From positions 40,895,487 through 40,959,486 of the forward strand of contig JAFMSR010000014.1 of assembly GCA_022818135.1 (NCBI GenBank): 64,000 bases of DNA. Direction: 5' to 3'. The notes under the pieces were generated by a model, which saw nothing but the letters and a program-made list of their open reading frames with translations, did no database searches and had not been told where the DNA came from. Positions 10,980-41,699 of the stretch are shown here, in pieces. Numbering within the stretch: position 1 is the first letter of the stretch; each line of letters opens with the position of its first letter. Source of the stretch: Saxidomus purpurata (taxonomy: Eukaryota; Mollusca; Bivalvia; Venerida; Veneridae). Made by a program: the position numbers and the translations under genes.

Positions 10980-13900
10980 AAACAAAACAATTAAGAGAAA
11001 TATTACTCTCATATATCTATTGAAACTAATCGTGATATTTATTTTTACATTTGGATCAACTCAGTTTTGTATGTGCGTATCTATAACAGTGTATATAAGG
11101 TCGACACTTGTCTTCAGATATCTTACTTATACTTGTTATCAAGAGCTGTTCAACATAAATCATCTTTTGTGCGAAAGATTTTACAAAGACATTTGGGGAA
11201 TTGCGCTCTCTTCGCTTGTTTGAGATATCTTGCTACTTCTTATTTTTTCATAATCTTATTTTTTGAGTGTAGACGTCTCGATATAACGGAACGTTTGTGT
11301 CCAGATTGATTTACTGTATCAAATATATCACGTGTGTTTTAGGGAACAGCGAAATGATATCTAGGAGGACAATTTACTTTCGGCCACGGGACAACAGCTC
11401 AAAAGTCGTCCTTGGTACTTTAACACAACAGTTTTAACTTTTACCAACACACAAATAATTATACATGTATTCTGTTTCCGGTTGAGAAGTAAGAATTTTG
11501 CATCACAGCTTGTAAGTTCTCGGTTTATATTTGTATTTACAAAAACAGCGGTAGAAATTCAGTGTGTTTTTCATCATCTTCGTAGCTCACTATTATTATT
11601 TGCATAGTTTGCTTTTTCATTTGAAATCACAGAAGATATACAGGTCAATGCATAGAAATATGTTGCACAGTGTAACAATTTTATACTCTCGCTTTACTTT
11701 GTAAAGTAGCATCTATATAGGAATCGTGCACGATAACCCGACCGTCCGTTCCATCCCGCCCGATGGCGATACTGCATTGAAACTTCACAATATGTATTTA
11801 ATTGCAATAACAAGTTATATAAATAACTAGGTTTTTCATTTTTCTTTTCTACTGAGCTTTTCAATAATTGAAAGTGTTGTATATCAGTTTATAGATGGTG
11901 GTACTGTATTGAAACCCAACAACGTGTTAATTAACACAATTCAGATTTTATATAGTAACTGTCCTTTTCTACTGAACAAATTTTCTTTATCTGAAAGCGC
12001 TGTGTCCATGATGATTATTGCATTATTTGCTTTACTTTATAATACTTATGCGTGCAAAGCCGTTGTGTTTTCACATTTGCCAGTTATTCATGGCACAATT
12101 CAAGCTACGTTTAATATGTATGGTAAAACATACTTGTTAGTCCATGTACTTTTGCGCTGATTTTACTTTTGCTTTGGGGGGGGGGGGGTATTAATCACTT
12201 CCAGATATAGCTCTAATTGTATTTACCGTATATTTTCAACTGGTACTTTTTATATTTTCTATCATTGTTTGAAATTACCTCGAGCATGCTAAAGCGGCTG
12301 TTGTACTTTGATACGTTTGTTTACGTTCTACATTTGAATATACAATGGATTTTAATGTTGTTGTTTTTTGTACATGGACCTATGTATTAATGTTGTTGTA
12401 TTTTAGTAATTGTATCCCTCTCTGGCGTGGAGTGATTAAGAATGAGCATTCACCAGTACGTCTGGTCCTTATACATGTTGTACATGTATTAGCCCCCTAC
12501 CGGTCATAGACCGTTTTAGAGACTATATTAGGTTTGCTCAGTTGTGGCCGGCCATCCGCCAGTCCTCAATTAGGGTGTTAAGATTTGTGTGTAACTTTGT
12601 ATTTTGAGGTTAGCTCCGATCATGGGGGTCCCTGGATCGATTCCCACCAGAGCAATGACGGTAGTGTCAGTATAAATAATTCAACGTTGCTTCTCGTTCT
12701 CTTTTCGACTATTTCTTCCACATATTTTAGCACGGCCTGGTATATTTTATGGAGTAGCCCGAGAACTGTTGAAAATTCTTTCAATCACTAGGTCTGAACT
12801 ATTGCAAGCACTGTCCGGAACATTTTCAAGTAGAAACCTGTTATTATTGTTTTTTATAGTTTGATCAATGATTCAATCTAGAGTGAGCCTCTAGAACAAC
12901 TAGTCTAAGTTGTATGAACTTGTTTTCTGATTTCTGCGTTCTCTTGTCCAAAATCTACGAACGGGTAAACATCCTATTGACTTCATATCGCGTAGTTGAG
13001 ACATATTTTTACCATTTTGGAAACGGTTAATCATACATTCATTGCCTGCCTTTCCCCGATTTTTGATGCCAGGTTCTATATTTCATAAACACTAAAAAAA
13101 CCTTCCATTTTTTGGTTAATTTTACTCATATGAACCATCTAGGAAGTCGCACCTGAATGCTTTACGTTACCTCCGTGACGAGGTAATTCATCATTAGATT
13201 ACTGGCATGAGGTAGCTACTGCCAACGACAAGGTCAAATAAGTACCAAAGCTTTTAAACAAATATCTTTAACTCTTCGGCAGATTTGTGTATAACCAGGT
13301 AGAATGTTGATCTCATCCAGATGACATCTTTAACCAAAGTCCGACTGCACCAGTTCAATGTCAATATCATTCTTACGGGACAAATGTCATGAGACCGTAT
13401 CCCTTAATCCTTTTTAGAACTGTCATAAAACTTGCGTCAGACGTTTATCCCATACATAAACATTTTTGTAAATGCTGAAGTTTTGTTAGAATATATTTAT
13501 TAACTTCAGAGTTATTGCTCATGATAAATCAAGAGATTCATATGTTAGCATTTATTGTGTAATTAATGGAGGAATTCTTACTAAATTTGGAATAAGGTAT
13601 CTCATACTGAGATAAGAGTTAGGAAGCATTTTGCGTGTTTCTGTAATTATACGTTGCTCTGGAATACAGTTGTGTAACCACGCATGATAATACATTGTGT
13701 ATGTAAGCATGCAGACTGAAATTAATTTTGCGTTTAAGGTCAGAATGTCTTTTACTTCAAATAGAAATGAGTTCACCTAAGTACGTTACTAAAGCATGGG
13801 AATTTCTACGAATAGTTTATGCCTGTAATATGCAAACCTCAACAGCAGGTTTAGTGTTAAATTATTAGAAGTACGGTCAAGATCATACTTACATGAAATG

Positions 13901-14730
13901 TAATAAGATAATTCTTAACGACTCCATATTTTAACTAATTTATGTGCAGCTGTAGTATGACTGATACAATTACTGATTAATTGATCGTATTTGTTTACAT
14001 GGTATATCATGTCAATATTTCTTGTTTGCTTATCATTTATATATCTTTATAATTCTTTTGCATTGTCCTTCATTTATAAGCATGTTCTTTGTTTGTTATA
14101 ATGTCAATGGATTGAGGTCAAATGTAAAACAAATGATGATGAGAAAACCAGCCTTTATGTCAAAATATCAAAAAAAAAAAAAAAAAAAAAAAAGGTATAA
14201 AGGATATTCTAGAACAGTACTTTAGAGTGGTCTAGTGTACCACGTTTTGTTTTATTAAATGATGACCTTGGATCAAGCAAAGTTTGAAAGAAGTTTCATA
14301 ACATCATTACTTTTGCTTTAGTTTAATTGCAGTACAAGAGATCCTTTTATGTATATTTTAAAAGAAGTAGTATGTTTTTGTCATGTATAATATTATCTAG
14401 AATAAGTTTCCGTTGTTTTATTTGCATATTCAGTACACTAAGTAGCCAGTTTGGAATTGTATTTCATATTTTTTATACGATGTTCAGGGCGTGATTTTAG
14501 CATTTTAGAATTATTTGTAGTTTCAAATCTATTTTCATGACGTAATTTTTCTCTGTATGTTTTGAATATTTGATTCTTGCAGAAAGCTGTTCAGTTGTAT
14601 TGTATGAAAAGTGTATGCTTTATTATATAATTAATTTAATCATAAGTCCAAGATGATAGCGGTAAACATAGGAAAGCGGTATGTCTTTATTGTTCAGAGA
14701 AACACTGTTTTATATATTAAAGACATTTTG

Positions 14731-15445
14731 ACATGGTTTCAGATCTTACCTTTCTGACAGACAGCAGCTTTAAGATGTGGCGGATACACACTCTACAGCT
14801 GCTCCGGTAACCTGTGGCGTCCCTCAGTGTGTGTGGGGGGGGGGGGGGGCATACATGGACCACTTTAATCTTTGTTAATGATATGTCCGCAGTTATAAGA
14901 AATCCTTCTGCTTTATGCCGATGACTATAAAAATACTTTTGTTTTATGCTGATGACTTTGTAATTCTTGTGTCAGTTAATCGTAAATCTGATGTTGAAAA
15001 ATGTTATCTGATTACTTGAATCATGTATGTCATTGGTTAACAGACAGCAAGTTGTCCCTACACTAAGGTAAAACAGAGTCTTTCATATCTGGTTCCAAGA
15101 GTAGATTAAAGTTAATTCCTAATATCAAGGTCACTTGCAATGTTATGAATCTTCTTCTGTTAAATAGCTTGGATAAAAATCATTTGATTCCATGGCTCGT
15201 TTAATACTCCAAAAGGCTAATTCCAGGTTAAAAATTTTGATATCGTAGAAGTAATTACCTCACTCAACATACTAAACAAAGTACAGGTCATGTCCCTTAT
15301 TCAGTGCAATTTTTAATATGCCTGTTCTATTTGGTACAATGACATGACACAAGTCTTAAAAACAACAATGGACAAGTCACTCAGAATAAGTTAATGAGGT
15401 TGTTTTTACCTGTTAAGAACAGAATACTCTCTGTCATGTTTTTAA
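14731..15445 (+). pseudogene. Decayed LINE reverse transcriptase (Jockey/CR1-like)
   Basis: With shifts between frames the plus strand shows the order of a non-LTR reverse transcriptase: SYLSDRQQ, GVPQ, LIFVNDMS, LLYADDYK and again FYADDFVILVS, then WLTDSKLSLH, GKTESFIFGSKSRL and finally VTQNKLMRLFLP. YADD is the polymerase active-site motif. Stops, frameshifts and a poly-G run at about 14837 show it is dead. An endonuclease-like scrap (NVNGLRSN near 14106) and a poly-A run at 14170-14193 lie upstream, possibly another fragment. Confidence 0.7.
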
Positions 15446-15944
15446 GATTAAAAATTGTTTAGCCTCAGTTTACATAGGTAACTATTTTGTGTCCCTAGAT
15501 AATTAAGTGTGATCTTAAAGTGATTAAAAAGTTTTAGTATGGTTCATATATTTTCATTAACTTTTAGTACTTCCACTTTTTTTAATGCATTTACACAACT
15601 TGATAACTAAGTAAGATGTGGGTGTTTTAATTGTCAGTTTAAGCACTGTCAGCACTGTGATATTTTCATGTGATACATTATCAAACAATAAATTGCTCAA
15701 TGTTATCATGTGATTTAATTACTGTCTCACAGAACTGAAGTGTGACAGTTACATTTAATTGCATTAATAGATTGTGATAAGATTCAAGTTAATATATGTG
15801 ATAATGTAAAGCAATTTGTGATAATTTAATTTTGATATAATTACGCATTCTTAATTATATGATATTCTGTGATACCGTACAATTATACATTGCCTCTCTA
15901 TGTCATGCTATCAACACAAAAGGACCACAAATAAGTGTTCACTC

Positions 15945-16670
15945 TTTTTAGCTCACCTAAATTGCCAGAGTGAGCTATTAAGATCGCATTCCGTCCAGGG
16001 TACGTCGTACGAAGTACGTCGTCCGTCGTCCGTCCACCATTTCATTCAAACGACATCTCCTCTGAAACCACTTCGCCAATGTTGATGAAACTTTACAAGG
16101 ATGTTCCTTGCATGAAGCTTTATCAAAGTTGTTCAAAGAATTCCATTCAATGCAGAACTCTGGTTGCTATGGCCACAAATAGGAAAAACTTAAACAATCG
16201 TCTTCTCTGAAACCACAAGGCCTAGAGCTTAGATATTTGGCATGTAGCATTGTCTAGTGGACCTCTACCAAGATTGTTCAAATTATAATCACCGGGTCCA
16301 AATTGACCCCGCGCGGGTGGTCACTTAGTTTTACATAGGGTTATATAGGAAAAACTTTAAAAATCTTCTTCTCTGAAACCACAAGGCCTAGAGCTTAGAT
16401 ATTTGGCATGTGGCATTGTCTAGTGGACCTCTACCAAGATTGTTCAAATTATGAGCCCTGGGTCAAAATTGACCCCGCACAGGGGGTCACTTAGTTTTGC
16501 ATAGGCTTATATAGGAACAACTTTGAAAATCTTCTTCTCTGAAACCACAAGGCCTAGAGCTGAGATATTTAGCATGTAGCATTGTCTAGTGGACATTTAC
16601 AAAGATTGTTCAAATCATGACCCCCTGGTCAAAATTAACCTTTCCCAGGAAAGGACCCTCTTGTTATTAT
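15945..16670. repeat. Interspersed repeat ('agctcacc ... ccctcttgtt' family)
   Basis: Begins 'tttagctcacctaaattgcc' with the short inverted pair agctcac/gtgagct, then 'cgtcgtccgtcgtccgtcc', then about three copies of a roughly 170-base unit with 'cttctctgaaaccacaaggc' and 'tctagtggacctctacc'. It ends 'ggaccctcttgtt'. The same family recurs at 54235-54700 inside the TACC gene. A (TTATTATTATTATTTTTATTG)-type low-complexity tract follows to about 16720. Confidence 0.65.
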
Positions 16671-16729
16671 TATTTTTATTGTTATTATTATTTTTATTGT
16701 TATTATTATTTTTATTATTATATACAGAA

Positions 16730-18420
16730 TATCATGTTTAAGCTATACTGTGATTTGTTCATCTAAAATATGTAATACTGTACTAAGATTCAAATTTCTA
16801 TGGCGACACAGTACAAAACCAACAAGCATAAAATGTGCTGACATAATTTATGTTTAATTTGTGATTTTTAAATATATATCCAATGAAACAATGGGTTATT
16901 TGCATGTGAATAGTACGCAAGTTTATATTTATTTAGATGTTTAATGTGACAAGCATTATTTATCTAGTAACTTTATCAAGATTAGTTGTCCATTCATGGT
17001 CTGAATAAGAATTTGCAACTTTGCTTTCAAGTGCCCGTTTATATTTTCATAAAGAGTCATGTGCTCTAGCTGTACATATGTTTTAGAGGGGTAGTGAATT
17101 GGTTGAAAATGTTGAATACTAAGACGTGTACATTGGTTTCAAACTGAATCAACTTTTGAAATCAGATACTGTGCTTAAGAAAAGGTATAAGGTAACATAT
17201 CTTTTTATTCGGAAGATGAGATAACTTGTTTTATATTTGATAGATTCATATCGTCGTTACGTAGTCAAATACGTCGTTACTTGATTCTTGGCAAAAATGG
17301 CAATTGGCAACAAGGGTGCAAAATGCCTTGACATATATCGTAGCTCTGCATTATCTTTCTGACAAAACCTCAAATTATACAATCAAAACCACTTTCATTT
17401 GGAAACAAATTGTCGCTACAACTTTAAGACTAAAATTCAACAATTTTTAGAACGTTAGTCGCAAAATATGACAATCAATTCCTATATTGGTTTCATTGAA
17501 ACATATTTTGCGTTTATTATAATCAGTAAAATACCTTCATATGAATTGAGCTTTATTCCTCATGAGCAAACGTAGGCATTAAGTGGCATGTATGAATGCC
17601 TGTATATAAAATTAGAATTTTTCAGAAGTAAGGTATGCATCTCGCCATATTTTCCGCCAAAAGAATTGACTTGACCTTGCCTAATCCTTTATAATACATG
17701 CATTCCGGGAACATGCTTTACAGACCTGTACTAAGCACGCATGCGCATTACAAGTGAGTACAAGCCACTGTGTGACAAGAGACAAGCCTTGAAGTTTATA
17801 ATAAATCGATTTAATTTTTTTTTATTTTTTTACGAGCGCTTCGTTAAAGTTATAATTTTCATGTCGGCTGATCCATGCAGGTAGTCGTACATGCCATAAA
17901 GTAACTGTGCTATATGAAATGTAAGAAAATAAGGGTTACGACACGCAACGATGATGCATGTATACTATATCAATTATCTTGCTAAATAAAGATGCTGTCT
18001 ATATCATACTACAAGTATTACATCTCAAAGAACACTTTAGAATTTTCAGTGGACAAAACAATCAAAAATAAAATCTTAAGCCTTCTTGTGTTATTTATTT
18101 CATATTTTGAAAGTTTTGAAATGGTATCGATAAATGCTGTTTTAGATATTCCTTTAAACAGTAAATGGCGCCACCATCTTGTCCATACTCCAGTCATGTT
18201 TACTTACTGCTATACATTGGCACCGGCTCGAAGGAAAGCCGTTGATGAAAAGTAACCAATATAGACAGGGCTTTCTTTTAAGATAAAATTTCCCCGAAAA
18301 AAATGCCATTTTGATATACAAAAAAGTGTTAATAGTCATGCAAAGGAACAGCGTTGGGAAAAGAGCTTCGATTCGTATCTACAGATTTGGACAAGTTAGT
18401 CAAACAATCATCGTAAAGCA
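16730..18420. other. Intergenic stretch, nothing recognised
   Basis: AT-rich sequence with only short chance reading frames on both strands. No splice-compatible coding segment, RNA gene or clear repeat boundary was seen. Confidence 0.4.
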
Positions 18421-18735
18421 AGAGGTAGGTGGCGCAGTGGACTGCCAACCTGGAAGTCTCCGGTTCGAATCCTGACAAGGGCACTTGAAATTTCAGAAAC
18501 ACTTTTCAGTGTTTTCCATCCATCTAGATGCGAGCTGGTTAGAAACCCAAATAGATCTCACGTGTATCGGTGCCATAACACCGGTAAACGAACCAAGGGG
18601 TCTATTCGTAAAGGAGCTGGGGTCTGGTACCCGGATGTTCTTGTATCTGCATCTGTCTCTTCAGACTACGCCTGTCAGGAGTCTTGGCCATTTCACTCAT
18701 GGAGAAATCCCAGAGTCGGCCGGAATCTAAACAAA
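18421..18735 (+). mobile_element. tRNA-derived SINE
   Basis: The head carries pol III promoter boxes: A box GGTGGCGCAGTGG near 18427 and a perfect B box GGTTCGAATCC near 18462. A tRNA-unrelated body follows to about 18735. The right edge is approximate. The two open frames across it are not thought to be coding. Confidence 0.6.
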
Positions 18736-18807
18736 ATAAATGAAAAAGTGTGCACAACGAGCAAGCAAGACGATATCTGGCTTATTTACAAACAAGCCTT
18801 GTTTAGA

Positions 18808-19316
18808 TACAGTCAAACTTGTATTAAGAGACCGCCCAAGGGAAAGGCCAAAACCGGTCGCTTAATAAAATGGTCTTTTAATACAAAGCATCACCAGAGA
18901 CGGCAACCGTTTCCCATAAAATCGTACTTATGTCAAGTAGCTATTTTCCAAAAATAGCAAAATAGTTTGTACTTGAAAGTAATGGAAGTCGATAAATACC
19001 TGACAATTAACACATGCGGACATAAAGATGGACGATAATCCTTACGAGATTTGACACCTCCGTGCCTAATTGGGCCGTTTAATGCAACTTTAAAGCGGTC
19101 AGTTTCCATAGAAATGATCTGTTTGCACATAAATGGTCGCCTAATACGAACAAAAGACCGATTACTGGTCTCTAATTACTGGTCGCTGGTCGCGTTAGAT
19201 AAAAGTCGCTTAATGCAATAGCAAAACAGTGTAAAAACGCTCGGGGGGATTCAAAAGCGGTCGCTTAAGACAAAGGTCGCTTAATACACGTGGTCGCATG
19301 GGCAAGTTCGACTGTA
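18808..19316. mobile_element. MITE with TA-flanked inverted repeats (Tc1/mariner-like)
   Basis: The left end reads TACAGTCAAACTTG and the right end CAAGTTCGACTGTA. This gives 12-base inverted repeats (CAGTC[A/G]AACTTG) flanked by TA, the Tc1/mariner target duplication. The interior repeats 'gtcgcttaataca'-like text in both orientations and has no transposase, so it is non-autonomous. Confidence 0.65.
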
Positions 19317-19679
19317 TATACAATGTACTAACAGCTTCAAAACTTTTGATTAGTCGAATGTTTACAGTTACAATGGATAATTATGCCGATATTATGTCTT
19401 ATACACAGATTACCCATGTCGGCCAAGATTATAAAGATTAACTCTTTTCTAAAGTCATAGATCAAATGTTCGTGTCATTTGTGAAATTTGCTGACAACTT
19501 GGTACTGCTTTTTTTCGACTAATATTTGCCTATCTATTTGACGCTTTGTACGGTAAGTGTGCAATTCTGCTGTCAAAGCTATCTTTCAACATATAAATAA
19601 ATCCGGCATTGTTTTTTGTGCAAACTTCATTGTTTGTCAACACTAACGATGGCCATTACATTCTAGATGTGATTGAATG

Positions 19680-20220
19680 AGGCCGTCCTTTTTTAGGAAT
19701 ATAGGAATGGTTTCCGTCCGTCCTCTCCGTCCGTAACATTTCCTGTCCGCTCCATGTCTCCTTAGCCCGTTGAAGGATACTGATGAAACTCACGTCAGAT
19801 GTTCACCTCATCAAGACGATGTGCAAAAGCCATGAGCCGGTCACGCTTACTCAAGGTCAAGGTCACAACTTAAGGTCAAATGTTTGAGTCTAAGATGTCC
19901 TGTCCACTTAAGGTCAAAGGTTTGAGTCTGAATTTCAGTGACATTTCCTGTCCGCTCCATATTTCCTTAACTCCTTGAAAAGATTATGTTGAAACTTATG
20001 TCAAATGATCACCTCATCAAGACGATGTGCGTTTAGCATCTCGAATTTCTCGTCCGTGTCTTCTTAAGCTTTTGAAAGATTTGATGAACTGGTCAAATGT
20101 TTACCTCGTCAAATTAATCTGCAGAACAAATGATCTGGCCATGCACACTCAAGGTCAAGGTCACAACTTAAGATCAAAGATTTCAGTCTATCCGCTTAGT
20201 ATCTTCTAAACTATATTTGT
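19680..20220. repeat. Interspersed 'ccgtccgt / aaggtcaaggtcacaac' repeat
   Basis: Contains 'ccgtccgtcctctccgtccg', then two to three degraded units with 'ttcctgtccgctccat', 'cacctcatcaagacgatgtgc' and 'caaggtcaaggtcacaac'. The same text style recurs at 33.9, 54.9 and 57.0 kb, so this is one repeat superfamily. Noncoding. Confidence 0.55.
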
Positions 20221-20229
20221 TTTTTAGAA

Positions 20230-23200
20230 ATATGCGATGTGCATCTCTAAGAGAAAACTACACTCATTATTTCCATCAATGTTGCTATTTGCGGCGGGGA
20301 TTTAGCTGTCTTTTAGACTGACTGGTTTATTTTATTATTGAGTTCAAATGAAAAAAAGCTATCGACATTTCTGTACTTTTTTGTTCCCTTATTAAGTAAA
20401 ATTCAACCAATTTACATATATCGTATTTGTAACGCGAACTGGTCAGCTCTTTCTATTACAGCAAACTTAGATATGTAGGGTGCACCATATAGCTATTAAA
20501 ACAAGCTGTATTTGAGGCTTATATCAACTTTTTCAGGCGTAGGAAATGTAGTAAATAAATATAATTAATAAATAAAGACTGACGAAAGCAGATACATTGA
20601 TGAAGTTTATGGGACTCAAACCAACTGCAACCGTTCAGGATATAACTCTCAAATAAATAGTGTTCCAAAACTGTATATTAATTATTCATTACATACCACC
20701 AACATGAACAGTGGTCAACTGAAGAGCAGACAAAAAGCTATAAAATTTGAGAAGTATGTCTATAACCATTTGCTATTTTAGGAAATTGGTGAATATGTTC
20801 ATCCTTTAATGATATCTACCATCTTAGTGCATTCACACACCAATTTTATCGTCCTGTTTCGTATAAGAAAAGTTCATGCCATAACTCGAGGTTTAGATAC
20901 GGTTAATAAATAGTTTTACAGCTGATGCATTCGTAAATGGGACGTACCGTGCGTCTTGGGAGTTTTACGGTTTGACGTCACTCAGATGCTCTAGGACCAT
21001 GTTGATTGACGGTACTTGACCGCGCGATTTCAAATTAATAGGTTTTAATACTGTATGAAAGAAAAGAGGCATAGTAAAATGCTTTAAACTTTCTTAGTAT
21101 AACGATATGATAGAAACAAGAACAAAAGTACGTAAATTGATAAAGCATTGTTAATAAAAGTCATGGTTGTAATACGTACTACTTGAAAAAAGAAAAGTGT
21201 TATAAGAGTGTCCAAAATACAATGATTTAACGAAAATATTTTGAAAACACTAACACAGTCAGTGGCCTCATATCAATTTATTTTACAAACAGTTAAAGCA
21301 ATTAGAGAAAAATAACACAGATAAAATATTTTGCTTTAAATACGAGACGAAGATAAACAGTAAATTATCAGGATTTTCGTTATTTCAGCAAAAGAAGAAA
21401 TTATTTTTTTCCTTTCGTATGTAAATTGCAGTATCAGTTAATCAAATATTAGAATAATTGATACCTTTTACAAGATTCTCACTGTTCCTGACTGGGCGAT
21501 GACCGTACAGTACCGTCCCACATAAAACGGCAGTTATTCATTTAGTGGCTACTTTCGGTTTAAAAGTATGACTACACCCCTAAAAATAACAAAACACATA
21601 TTGCTGTTTTATCGCTTTTAAGTGCACATAGGGACTAACTAACAGTGAGTTTAAAATCATATACTATTTGATATTTTGAGGTTCACATGGTTTTATTGTT
21701 TCTTTTTTTCAAAAATATGAAAACAACCTATTTCAAGTTCTACTTTCGTTTTCGGAAATTTTGATTCACTAAGTAAGACATGGGAATGTTTCTGTAAACG
21801 TTATTCTTATTAATGATAATTACTTTTTTCTAGCTAATGAACTTTAAATAAATCTATTTTGAACACTAGACCATTTCAACGATTTTATGTTAAGGTCGAG
21901 TACAACAATATATGTGTTCTGCTTTTAAAATTGAAATACTGTAACTTAAAGATGCTGGATATCCCTTTAAGAACATTTTACTTCAATTATAAAATTTTCT
22001 AAATCCTCATATTGACATCATGGTTATTCTACAGACCGCAAACTATATTTGCAAAAGATTTACTAGCAAAGAACTTTACTTTATGAATAGAAAAAACATC
22101 CCTCAATACTGAACCTGGTAATGTAAAATTGAATGGAAATTTGTGGAAAAAATGCTAGCTCATGTATTCTGGGGCAAACCAATTTGCTAATTTATACGCA
22201 TAACACATGTATATATTTTATCAACTATTTACCAACTTAAGGCTAAGTTTATACATGGAAATATTCATTATCAATATGACTTCTGCATTCTAGATTTAAG
22301 ACACACCTTATTAGTTTGTTTTGTGTAACCTGTAGCTTATCTTTAGTGAAAAGTAAAACCATGATACTAAAATGAACATGCACAATCAAAGTGACACTGG
22401 ATCATGGAAGGAAGGTTTTAGTGTGTTCTGACAGGTATTTAATCTGTCTATAAAGATATTTAAACATTTGTCTGACATGACATTTTACCTTGACCCAGAC
22501 AGTATGGATACTGTTAAAAGTATGCAAATCTTCTGTAAGAGCAGTACAATTCATACAGGTATATTATAAGCCACATACCATATAGCTGGCCTAGAATCAA
22601 GCAATAGGAGACATCTAATAACTGTTACAAAGAACAATACTTGAATTACTTTAAATACAGTTACGGAAGGTAAATTCATTTAGTTCAAACTGAAAAAATG
22701 GTTAAACGCAATGACTAATTCGTTATCGATACAATAAAAACAATGCATGAATACGAAACTGAAAAGAAGAAGTAAGTAGGCATTAACGTGACAGAATCGG
22801 TTTAAGATACTAAATATGTCTATTGAAATCAAAAACATTGTATAAGGTTAATACAGTTAGTAGCTGTTTTTGACTAAACAAACTTTACTTAACCAAAACT
22901 TAACAGACTTCTCTAAAAAGCCGTTCTTTGTGACGTTGATTAACTATCTGCGTATTAAAGAACTTTGGTTTTGTAAATCGGTAAAAGTAAATGACAACTC
23001 ACAACGCCGATTGGCTCCTTAATTGGTATTTGCCGTGAGAGCGATTAATATAAGTGTTTACTAATTGTGCAAAAGCAAATACGAAGAAATCTAAATATAG
23101 GTTCCTATATAATGCATCTGTTTTGAGTTTCATAAGTTTTTAACATTTTGGTTTACAAATATTTCAAAAATAGATGCCAAATTATATCATATGGACGACT

Positions 23201-23520
23201 TTATTTCGTACTAGTTCCATGGTCGAGCAATCACTTTGACTCTCGCTGATTGAGGGTGACGAGTTGGAGCCTTGGTACAGGCCTGATTCTTTTTAAGAAA
23301 GCTGGTAATTTGAAATTACAACGATGGCTACGTCAACTGCCGATCTGTAAATAACTTAGACACTGTTTAGATGCAAATTGAATCAGAATGTTAAAAGATA
23401 TAAAAGTGGTAACAAGGCATGTGGATGCGAGGTTCTACAGTCAAAGACTGAACGTTGAGACAAGGCAAGTTATTTCCCGTCTAATGTACTAAAACCATAT
23501 TCCTTTTTTTATATTAGATA
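20230..23520. other. Intergenic stretch upstream of the KH-macro-RING-DTC gene
   Basis: AT-rich with no supported gene. Near 20940-21030 and 21490-21525 two segments share 'tgggacg(g)tac(c/t)gt' in opposite orientation, which could be the ends of a roughly 590-base MITE, and a TGACGTCA palindrome sits near 20974. The promoter of the next gene presumably lies towards the right end, but no clear core element was recognised. Confidence 0.35.
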
Positions 23521-23565
23521 ATTGTTCTCTGATCAAGGCACAATCAGTGTAAGAGTGACAAAGGT

Positions 23566-41629
<18,064 letters not shown>

Positions 41630-41684
41630 AGTCATTTTGAATTTCAAACCAGAAAAAAAATGAAACAGACTGTTTCCTTTCATA

Positions 41685-41690
41685 AATAAA
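41685..41690 (+). promoter_or_regulatory. Poly(A) signal AATAAA
   Basis: AATAAA lies 56 bases after the stop at 41627-41629, supporting the end of the KH-macro-RING-DTC gene here. Confidence 0.6.
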
Positions 41691-41699
41691 TTTCTTTCG

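Larger units (their letters stand above)
9640..14080. other. Intergenic stretch, no convincing gene
   Basis: AT-rich DNA with short chance reading frames only. It contains the tRNA-like relic at 10275, a small direct repeat near 10621-10665 ('ttttcgtaaaatttagactc'), a 16-bp GCCGCCTCGAGGCGGC palindrome near 10791, 'cgtccg'-type repeat pieces near 11690-11900 and 13140-13520, a poly-G run at about 12175, and a possible SINE with B-box-like GGATCGATTCCC near 12630. Confidence 0.5.

Noticed and set aside
16664..16720. Possible CRISPR-like regular repeat (TTATTATTATTATTTTTATTG)
   Set aside because: It is simple low-complexity sequence in a eukaryotic genome with no unique spacers.
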